A DNA stretch of 64,000 nt from contig PMOH01000316.1 in NCBI GenBank assembly GCA_003161515.1, positions 1 through 64,000 of the forward strand, in the 5' to 3' direction. The notes under the pieces were generated by a model, which was not told the origin of the DNA, did not search any database, and saw only the letters and a list, made by a program, of their open reading frames with translations. A program made the translations under genes and the position numbers. The DNA is from Deltaproteobacteria bacterium. GTDB taxonomy: Bacteria > Desulfobacterota > Binatia > Binatales > Binataceae. The stretch's first letter is position 1. The number at the start of each line of letters is the position of its first letter. Positions 59,667-64,000 of this stretch are shown here, one piece after another.

Positions 59667-60129
59667 AGAGACCTTCAGGCTCTACCAGATCTTTTTGCAG
59701 GAGCTCGATGCGCGCGACGGTCGCGCTGCCGTGATGGAGATTATCCGATCACCGCGCGAATTCGCGCCTCCGGTCGGAATACTCCTCGACCTCGGCAAAC
59801 AGTTCGAGAGGAGACGGCTCGAACATGAATTTTGGCGCGAACGCTGGTACGAGCCCGGCAGCATAGCTTACACACCCGACGGCCAACGATGCGCGGCTGA
59901 TGCCGATGGCCATATGCAGCCCGCCCCTGAGCCCGAACCTCCCGCTATAAGCGATCAGCGGCGCGACGAGATAGCTCAACTCGTCGGTCAACTAGCCGAG
60001 CAGGCTGAGCAACCACGAATTCGAGCACGAATTGACGGCGCGGCACGTAACGATGCGCTCCGCCGCGGATTGCGCATTGGCGATATTCTGAGAATCGATC
60101 ACAAATCCAAAGGAGAATCGAATCAATGA
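59596..60129 (+). CDS. Helicase-loader-like protein (G39P type)
   Basis: From ATG 59596 (MEANQALALTAMLTAAYPSW) after AAGGAAAGAGCC, overlapping the initiator end by 71 bases. Pattern AMLTAAYPSWASGEETFRLY, QIFLQELDARDGRAAVMEII then EFAPPVGILLD is that of the N-terminal domain of SPP1 G39P helicase loaders ('aaYP...ET...Y...L.d...a..i......FaPsvg.i'). The C-terminus is helical and flexible. Likely acts with the initiator and the DnaA-like protein. Confidence 0.65.
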   Translation: MEANQALALTAMLTAAYPSWASGEETFRLYQIFLQELDARDGRAAVMEIIRSPREFAPPVGILLDLGKQFERRRLEHEFWRERWYEPGSIAYTPDGQRCAADADGHMQPAPEPEPPAISDQRRDEIAQLVGQLAEQAEQPRIRARIDGAARNDALRRGLRIGDILRIDHKSKGESNQ

Positions 60130-60524
60130 GTTGTTCACACGCAGGCTGTACGAACTGCCGAGAGTTGGAAGCGCAAGAAGCGCAAGTTCAGTGGAACGAG
60201 ACGCTCTGGGCGCTACGCGCATCGGAGATACTGACGCTGGTGACCCGAGCGTACCACCTTGAACACTTCGACCTGACCGGCCCGCTGCGCACAGCGCATA
60301 TTGCGAGTGCGAGACAAATCGCGTGCTATCTTTTGCGACGGCTCACGGGATATAGCTACCCCATGATCGGCGAGATACTGCACCGCGACCACTCGACGAT
60401 AATTCACGCGTACAACGTGGTGGCTAAACAGATGGCCATGATGCCGGATCGAAAGCGTGTCATCGACGCGATGGCTTACGCGATCGAGCATCCGGCGGAA
60501 CAGCAAAGGCAGGTGGCGGTATGA
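60126..60524 (+). CDS. DnaA domain IV-like DNA-binding protein
   Basis: Starts MSCSHAGCTNCRELEAQEAQ, an N-terminal Cys cluster, overlapping the previous stop. Residues about 68-107 (SARQIACYLLRRLTGYSYPM, then IGEILHRDHSTIIHAYNVV) match DnaA domain IV, including the DHST signature that reads DnaA boxes. No ATPase domain. It may compete with or tether host DnaA at phage sites. Confidence 0.75.
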   Translation: MSCSHAGCTNCRELEAQEAQVQWNETLWALRASEILTLVTRAYHLEHFDLTGPLRTAHIASARQIACYLLRRLTGYSYPMIGEILHRDHSTIIHAYNVVAKQMAMMPDRKRVIDAMAYAIEHPAEQQRQVAV

Positions 60525-60562
60525 TTCCGAAGGGAGCCCGAGTTTCGAAAGGGAATTATTGA
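60521..60562 (+). other. Truncated start of gene 61218-61427 interrupted by cassette 1
   Basis: ATG 60521 overlaps the stop of the DnaA-like gene (ATGA) and follows AGGTGGCGGT. It reads MIPKGARVSK and then enters the left inverted repeat and stops at TGA (60560-60562) after GNY. Without the cassette it would continue in frame as AVGEYDRLVTEM, the body of gene 61218-61427. As it stands it may serve as a leader peptide feeding ribosomes to the methyltransferase start 18 bases further on. Confidence 0.8.
60543..60550. repeat. 8-bp direct repeat, left of cassette 1
   Basis: TTTCGAAA immediately before the left 23-bp repeat, matched by TTTCGAAA at 61249-61256 immediately after the right repeat. 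Interpreted as a target-site duplication. Confidence 0.85.
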
Positions 60563-60573
60563 TTTGAGTCCCT
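60551..60573 (+). repeat. Left terminal inverted repeat, cassette 1
   Basis: 23 bases starting GGGAATTATTGAT and ending GAGTCCCT. Identical to 62572-62594 and to the reverse complement of 63072-63094. Confidence 0.9.
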
Positions 60574-60580
60574 TATTACG

Positions 60581-61234
60581 ATGAAGCCGTATTTTGAAGA
60601 GGCGGGGATTACGATTTTTCACGGTGACTGCCGCGAAGTGCTCGGAATGTATTCGGGCTTTATCGTTACCGACCCGCCTTACGGTATCGACCATCCGACC
60701 GACTATAGGGCGCGGGGGCGGGGTGCGTTGGCTGAGTGTGCTGATTATCCGCGCGTGGCTGGCGATGCCGAGCCTTTTGAGCCGTCTTTCTTGCTTGACC
60801 GACCCTGCGTGCTATTCGGAGCCAATTACTTCGCTGACAGGCTGCCGCCGTCGTCGGGCTGGCTAGTCTGGGACAAGATGCGCCCACATGGCCTCGACCA
60901 AGCGACTGCGGAACTGGCGTGGTCGAATTTCGTCAAGGGTGTTCGGGTGTTTCGCTATCTCTGGAACGGCATGATCAGGGATGGCAACGAGGCATTAGAG
61001 CACCCGACACAGAAGCCGGTCGCGCTAATGAAATGGATTCTGGCGCTGAAATGGACGCCTGCGGGGCGGGTAATTGACCCCTTTATGGGCGCAGGCTCGA
61101 CCCTAATCGCGGCGAAAGACATGGGGCGCGAGGCTGTCGGCATCGAACTCGAAGAACGGTATTGCGAAATTGCGGCACGGCGATTGAGCCAGTCAGCGAT
61201 GCAATTCGGGACGCAAAATGAATCAAGGGACTAA
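60581..61234 (+). CDS. DNA methyltransferase (DPPY, beta-class type)
   Basis: ATG 60581 lies seven bases after the left repeat and has no Shine-Dalgarno, so translation may depend on the leader peptide. Catalytic motif IV TDPPYG at residues 30-35 and AdoMet-binding motif DPFMGAGSTLIAAKDMGREA near 170-190, in the order IV...I, as in beta-class N6-adenine or N4-cytosine enzymes. DPPY suggests N6-adenine. 217 residues is small for this family. It probably modifies phage DNA against host restriction. Its stop TAA lies inside the right repeat. Confidence 0.85.
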   Translation: MKPYFEEAGITIFHGDCREVLGMYSGFIVTDPPYGIDHPTDYRARGRGALAECADYPRVAGDAEPFEPSFLLDRPCVLFGANYFADRLPPSSGWLVWDKMRPHGLDQATAELAWSNFVKGVRVFRYLWNGMIRDGNEALEHPTQKPVALMKWILALKWTPAGRVIDPFMGAGSTLIAAKDMGREAVGIELEERYCEIAARRLSQSAMQFGTQNESRD

Positions 61235-61427
61235 ACTATATAATTCCCTTTCGAAAGCGGTTGGGGAGTACGACCGCCTGGTCACCGAGATGGTGGGCGT
61301 TTCCAATGTCTTAGTGCGACGCGGCGGCACCTCACGCAAGAATCTGTGGCGGGAAGAATCCCCCGAAGAGGCGATGAAGCGGTTCGGGCAGCCAGCGCCG
61401 ACGAATCCGCTGCATGTGAACCGATGA
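61218..61427 (+). CDS. Hypothetical protein, start replaced by cassette 1
   Basis: ATG 61218 lies at the cassette end and reads MNQGTKLYNSL through the right inverted repeat, then SKAVGEYDRLVTEMVGVSNV as native sequence. Basic, helical 69-residue protein. The ancestral start is ATG 60521 (MIPKGARVSKAVGEY). The first 11 residues therefore come from the element. Its stop overlaps the next ATG (ATGA). Function unknown. Confidence 0.7.
   Translation: MNQGTKLYNSLSKAVGEYDRLVTEMVGVSNVLVRRGGTSRKNLWREESPEEAMKRFGQPAPTNPLHVNR
61226..61248 (-). repeat. Right terminal inverted repeat, cassette 1
   Basis: Inverted copy of the 23-bp repeat with four differences in the central part. Outer and inner ends (AGGGACT and ATAATTCCC) are unchanged. 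It contains the methyltransferase stop TAA and codes for GTKLYNSL in the downstream gene. Confidence 0.85.
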
Positions 61428-61657
61428 CTCTACCTGTCGACCCGAGAGTCCGGCGCTTGGAACCGGAAGTGGTTTCGCCGGAGACCGAACGCGAAGCGCT
61501 CCACGTTCGTTTCCAATTCGACACAATCTACGAACATGGCTGCGGCCTAGCTCTCGGCATCGGTCACATCGAGAGCAGCGACCACAGCTATGCCGTAACG
61601 ATGCGGCGACTAGCCGACGGACGTGTCGAGGTTCTGCACGTCCGGGAGATGCGGTAA
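61424..61657 (+). CDS. Hypothetical protein, 77 aa
   Basis: ATG 61424 overlaps the previous stop. Starts MTLPVDPRVRRLEPEVVSPE. Beta-rich (LHVRFQFDTIYEHGCGLALG) and ends HVREMR. Its stop overlaps the next ATG. Function unknown. Confidence 0.55.
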   Translation: MTLPVDPRVRRLEPEVVSPETEREALHVRFQFDTIYEHGCGLALGIGHIESSDHSYAVTMRRLADGRVEVLHVREMR

Positions 61658-61986
61658 TGGCAATTCGAATCCAGCGGAAGCGCACGCGTGGTTGGAAAGC
61701 TCCTGAAGGCGCTGTCTACGTCGGGCGTCCGACCGAATGGGGGAATCCTTGGACGGTTGGGCTCGTGGCCTGCGGCTGTCGCTCAGCAGGCGAATGCGAT
61801 CACAATTGCTTTCGCGTCGAAACCGCCGAAGAGGCCGTCGATATGTACCGTCGGTGGGCGTCCGGTTGGAGCGATGAGAAAAAGCAGCGTTGTCGAGATC
61901 AATTGAGTGGAAAAGATCAGATGGACTGGTGTTCACTCGACAAGCCCTGCCACGCGGACGTGACGTTGGAGATCGCGAACGCATGA
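61657..61986 (+). CDS. DUF4326 protein
   Basis: KAPEGAVYVGRPTEWGNPWT near the N-terminus and LDKPCHADVTLEIANA at the C-terminus match DUF4326 (VYVGRP(T/S)KWGNPF ... CHADVLLEIAN), a family common in phages and of unknown function. Cysteines in CGCRSAGECDHNC may bind zinc. ATGA-linked to both neighbours. Confidence 0.75.
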   Translation: MAIRIQRKRTRGWKAPEGAVYVGRPTEWGNPWTVGLVACGCRSAGECDHNCFRVETAEEAVDMYRRWASGWSDEKKQRCRDQLSGKDQMDWCSLDKPCHADVTLEIANA

Positions 61987-62564
61987 GAGTCCTGCTAACC
62001 CAGAGCGAGCGCCTGAACTTCTTCGTCGCCAAGCTGACGTATTGGGACCTCACGTTCGAGCCTCGAGGCCTCGCCAGCGTCGAACTCTGTCTCTGCGAAG
62101 AGACCGAGAAAAGAGACCACCGCCTCCGCCGGTCGGCCGGCATGAAACACCTGGCCGAGTGCCCCGCCACGGATAGCGAAATGGAATTCATCGAGCCGCT
62201 TTGGGCCCGATGCTGCGCGATCGCCATCGTCGGCCGCATCGGATTCATCAAGCACGCGCCGAAGCCTTGGCGAGTCTATTTCCGCGACCTGCTCGATCAG
62301 CGCGAGCCGCGCGCGGCCGCCCTCGAGGACGGCAGGATGCGGATGCTCGCCGTGGGCGCCCGGCTGCAGGGAATCAACGCGAAGTACAACGAGAAAGAGG
62401 CGCTGGTGTTCATGCTCAAGATCGTCGCGACGATCGCGCGCGCCGGCGGCCGCGAAGAGATTCGGGAATTCCTCAACGGGAATCCGGTTCCCGCGTCGAT
62501 CCGATCGCTGGGCTACAGAACCATTGTCGACGATCTCTTGCGCGCAATGGAGTTGCCGTCGTGA
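61983..62564 (+). CDS. Hypothetical protein, 193 aa
   Basis: ATG 61983 overlaps the previous stop. Starts MRVLLTQSERLNFFVAKLTY. It contains RCCAIAIVGRIGFIKHAPKP and KIVATIARAGGREEIREFLN. No recognised domain. Its TGA overlaps the GTG (62561) that was the original start of the DUF1064 gene. Confidence 0.55.
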   Translation: MRVLLTQSERLNFFVAKLTYWDLTFEPRGLASVELCLCEETEKRDHRLRRSAGMKHLAECPATDSEMEFIEPLWARCCAIAIVGRIGFIKHAPKPWRVYFRDLLDQREPRAAALEDGRMRMLAVGARLQGINAKYNEKEALVFMLKIVATIARAGGREEIREFLNGNPVPASIRSLGYRTIVDDLLRAMELPS

Positions 62565-62571
62565 AAGTAAG
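62564..62571. repeat. 8-bp direct repeat, left of cassette 2
   Basis: AAAGTAAG directly before the left 23-bp repeat, matched by AAAGTAAG at 63095-63102 directly after the right repeat. It is not palindromic, so its direct orientation is unambiguous. Confidence 0.9.
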
Positions 62572-62594
62572 GGGAATTATTGATTTGAGTCCCT
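62572..62594 (+). repeat. Left terminal inverted repeat, cassette 2
   Basis: Identical over 23 bases to 60551-60573, and perfectly inverted relative to 63072-63094. Confidence 0.9.
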
Positions 62595-62603
62595 CGCCGC
62601 ACA

Positions 62604-63071
62604 ATGCAAATCCGTAGAGCACAACCATGCGAAACGCGAAAACTAAAAGACTGGATCGCAGCGAATCACTACCTGCAATCCGCTCCTCCGGGATTTGTGC
62701 ATCTCTACGAGTTCATCGAGGGCAAGGAATTGATCGGCGGGATGATTTTGGGCCGCCCATCCGCGAAGCAATACAACCCCGACAAAATCCTCCAACTTCA
62801 CCGCGTCTTTTTCATCGACGATACCGCCCCGAATGTCGAGAGTCAGGGACTTTCCATGATGCGCCGCATGGTTCGGGTTTGGATACCGCAGATTCGCGGT
62901 CTCTTGTCCTATTCCGATCCAAGCATCGGCCACGAAGGGACGATTTACGAGGCCGATATGTGGTGTCCGCTCGGCCTGACCGACGAACACTGGGGCTACG
63001 GGTGGAAAAGCCGCGAAGGACGGCGCGATCAACGGGTCAGTCGCAAGATGCGATGGTTTAGAACGCCATGA
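62604..63071 (+). CDS. mom: Mom-like GNAT DNA-modification protein
   Basis: 155 residues. Early AANHYLQSAPPG, then FIEGKELIGGMILGRPS, LHRVFFIDDTAPNVESQGLS and the signature SYSDPSIGHEGTIYEADMWC (residues 102-121) match Mom-type proteins: GNAT-fold enzymes that modify adenine (methylcarbamoylation in phage Mu) and protect from restriction. Mu-type features H22-Y23 and S-x-x-D-P...GHxGTIY are present. Start nine bases after the left repeat, no Shine-Dalgarno. The name indicates family only. Substrate untested. Confidence 0.75.
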   Translation: MQIRRAQPCETRKLKDWIAANHYLQSAPPGFVHLYEFIEGKELIGGMILGRPSAKQYNPDKILQLHRVFFIDDTAPNVESQGLSMMRRMVRVWIPQIRGLLSYSDPSIGHEGTIYEADMWCPLGLTDEHWGYGWKSREGRRDQRVSRKMRWFRTP

Positions 63072-63424
63072 AGGGACTCAAATCAATAATTCCCAAAGTA
63101 AGTCTCGGCGGCGAGAGCGGCAACAAGTACGGCGCGCGCAAGACAAGCTGCGGGAAGCACATCCATGATTCCAATCGCGAAGCTCAACGATGTGCAGAAC
63201 TGCGGCTCATGGAGAAGGGCCGCTTGATCGCTGATTTGATATTCCAGCCAGCGTTTCCCATGTGGTACGGCGACAACCTGATCTGCACTTACGTCGCTGA
63301 TTTTATGTACCACGAGGAAGATGAACTCGTTGTCGAAGACGTGAAGGGTAAAGCCACAGATAGTTACATTATCAAGCGCAAAATGCTCAAGGCATTTTAT
63401 GGAATCACGGTGAGGGAGACTTGA
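63068..63424 (+). CDS. DUF1064 nuclease-like protein, start replaced by cassette 2
   Basis: Pattern GNKYGARKTSCGKHIHDSNR, EAQRCAELRLMEKGRLIADL, YVADFMYHEEDELVVEDVKG and DSYIIKRKMLKAFYG matches DUF1064, a phage family with a PD-(D/E)XK/VRR-NUC-like fold (F-DSxxEA ... DFxY ... VEDVKG) and possible resolvase or nuclease function. ATG 63068 comes from cassette 2, and residues 2-10 (KGLKSIIPK) derive from the inverted repeat. The ancestral start is GTG 62561. Confidence 0.8.
   Translation: MKGLKSIIPKVSLGGESGNKYGARKTSCGKHIHDSNREAQRCAELRLMEKGRLIADLIFQPAFPMWYGDNLICTYVADFMYHEEDELVVEDVKGKATDSYIIKRKMLKAFYGITVRET
63072..63094 (-). repeat. Right terminal inverted repeat, cassette 2
   Basis: Perfect reverse complement of 62572-62594. 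Codes for KGLKSIIP at the start of the DUF1064 gene. Confidence 0.9.
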
Positions 63425-64000
63425 ACGTCAGAGATCGCATAATCGGCTTTAGTCGGGTCAGGGCTTCTGAACTTAAGGCCAATCCTTCCAATCCGAGGCA
63501 GCACGATGAGCGCGAGCGCGAGGTCTTTGGCGACCTACTCTCACGGATCGGGTTTGCCGGAGCACTTCTCGCATATCGCAACGCCGACGGCGAACTCGAG
63601 CTGGTAGATGGCGCGCTACGCAAGGATCTGATGGAGGACCAAGAAGTCCCCGTGCTCGAGACTGACCTGACTCCCGACGAAGCGCGCGAGCTTCTGCTGT
63701 TCTTCGATCGCGTCGCCGGGATGGCGACCTACAATCCGGAGATCACGCTCGAGCTGGTCGAGCGTCTCAACCTGAACGGCGACGCGGCCGCGCTCGCGCA
63801 CCTCGCCGATGAGATGGAGGCGGAGGCGCAGATCGAGAGCATGTCCTCGGAAGCCAATCCGGAGACCGCGGGCGGTACGTCGCAACCAGGTGGTCGGAAG
63901 AAGCGCGGCGAGGATACGGGACCCACGCCGATCAAGGCTGTGATTTCAGTTTTCGAGCTCCAGATAGTGGAACGTGCGCTCAGTGCGACCCAAGAAAAAA
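63421..64000 (+). CDS. ParB-like nuclease-domain protein, C-terminus outside window
   Basis: TTG 63421 overlaps the previous stop (TTGA) and follows GTGAGGGAGAC. Reads LNVRDRIIGFSRVRASELKA, then NPSNPRQHDERERE, FAGALLAYRNADGELELVDG and RKDLMEDQEVPVLETDLTPD. This is the ParB/Srx fold (ANPxNPRxH ... LVDGxxRxxL ... VPVxxxDLTxDEA). In phages it is often linked to methyltransferases or DNA binding. It continues past 64000. Confidence 0.75.
   Translation, partial: MNVRDRIIGFSRVRASELKANPSNPRQHDEREREVFGDLLSRIGFAGALLAYRNADGELELVDGALRKDLMEDQEVPVLETDLTPDEARELLLFFDRVAGMATYNPEITLELVERLNLNGDAAALAHLADEMEAEAQIESMSSEANPETAGGTSQPGGRKKRGEDTGPTPIKAVISVFELQIVERALSATQEK

Larger units (their letters stand above)
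60551..61248 (+). mobile_element. Cassette 1: 23-bp TIR element carrying a DNA methyltransferase
   Basis: A 698-bp unit bounded by inverted repeats at 60551-60573 and 61226-61248 (19 of 23 bases match) and flanked by the 8-bp direct repeat TTTCGAAA. Inside is a single gene, a DPPY methyltransferase (60581-61234), and the last 31 bases also contain an ATG (61218) reading through the right repeat into the downstream gene. No transposase is inside. Its left repeat is identical to both repeats of cassette 2. Removing the element plus one 8-bp repeat joins MIPKGARVSK to AVGEYDRL in frame. Confidence 0.85.
62561..62617 (+). other. Truncated start of the DUF1064 gene, left of cassette 2
   Basis: GTG 62561 overlaps the preceding TGA (GTGA) and has GGAG at about -12. 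It reads MKV and then goes into the left repeat (RGIIDLSPSP...), ending at TAG 62615-62617 after passing the Mom-like ATG. Without the cassette it continues MKVSLGGESGNKYGARKT. It may act as a leader that couples translation to the cargo gene. Confidence 0.8.
62572..63094 (+). mobile_element. Cassette 2: 23-bp TIR element carrying a Mom-like gene
   Basis: A 523-bp unit with perfect 23-bp inverted repeats (62572-62594 and 63072-63094) and 8-bp direct repeats AAAGTAAG outside. One cargo gene, 62604-63071, no transposase. An ATG at 63068 overlaps the cargo stop and reads through the right repeat (MKGLKSIIPK) into the DUF1064 gene. Removal of the unit and one 8-bp copy restores GTG AAA GTA AGT CTC in frame and the GTGA overlap with gene 61983-62564. 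Confidence 0.9.

Noticed and set aside
60551..63094. The 23-bp repeats as operators of one regulator
   Set aside because: Simple binding sites would not explain paired inverted placement around single genes, exact 8-bp flanking duplications of two different sequences, or in-frame repair of both host genes on removal.
60551..63094. A transposase gene associated with the cassettes
   Set aside because: None of the genes inside or between the two elements carries a DDE, HUH or serine/tyrosine transposase motif. The only recombinase in the window is the phage integrase at 56389.

Overview
The window is about 64 kb of a tailed-phage genome (or prophage) with a contractile tail, i.e. a myovirus. 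Base composition is GC-rich and coding is very dense, with ATGA/GTGA/TTGA stop-start overlaps throughout. The host is not identifiable from sequence alone. GC-rich codon use, Shine-Dalgarno-led genes and no close resemblance to well-known model phages suggest an uncultivated, GC-rich soil or water bacterium. An integrase, an XRE regulator and a ribbon-helix-helix regulator at a divergent promoter argue for a temperate lifestyle. Both window ends cut genes (pentapeptide protein on the left, ParB-like protein on the right), so the genome continues.

Layout. (1) 1-3473, leftward: small accessory genes (pentapeptide repeat, VWA, zinc-knuckle and DUF2786-like proteins), five of which share one ribosome-binding leader. 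(2) 3474-4266: AT-richer intergenic region. (3) 4267-11017, rightward: a HTH/integrase-arm ORF that runs through a tRNA-Ser(UGA), small genes, a self-controlled XRE regulator, two papain-like hydrolases and a glycosyltransferase-sulfotransferase fusion. (4) 11628-25022: small and large terminase, portal (probably reached by a +1 frameshift), a lone biotinyl-domain protein, scaffold, several signal-peptide-bearing virion-like proteins, and the major capsid protein. (5) 25063-43053: neck, tail sheath, tube, frameshifted tail chaperone, tape measure, hub, spike, baseplate wedge and fibre genes. (6) 43040-48885: a 1.7-kilo-residue secreted fibre-like protein and a GH108 endolysin. (7) 48869-55384, leftward: DNA-recombination genes (DnaQ-like exonuclease, PD-(D/E)XK nuclease, a RecT-neighbour type protein, a HerA-like ATPase) ending at a ribbon-helix-helix regulator. 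(8) 55446-64000, rightward: integrase, small genes, a replication-initiation set (O-like initiator, helicase-loader-like, DnaA-domain-IV-like), then DNA modification and ParB-like genes.

Most notable discovery: within region 8 two DNA-modification genes, a DPPY-type methyltransferase and a Mom-like GNAT protein, each sit alone inside a small element with 23-bp terminal inverted repeats (three of the four ends identical) and an immediately flanking 8-bp direct repeat (TTTCGAAA; AAAGTAAG). No transposase is present. Removing either element with one copy of its 8-bp repeat rejoins an intact downstream gene in frame with its ancestral overlapping start codon. Each element also supplies a new ATG that reads through its right repeat into the interrupted gene. 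This looks like a family of transposase-less, single-gene mobile modification cassettes adapted to land in phage operons without polar damage.

Other leads are a 38-bp near-perfect antisense copy of a peptidase gene beside the tRNA, a portal +1 frameshift site, a phage biotin-carrier domain, overlapping divergent promoters that would give almost leaderless mRNAs, and a three-way-junction RNA element upstream of the terminase.
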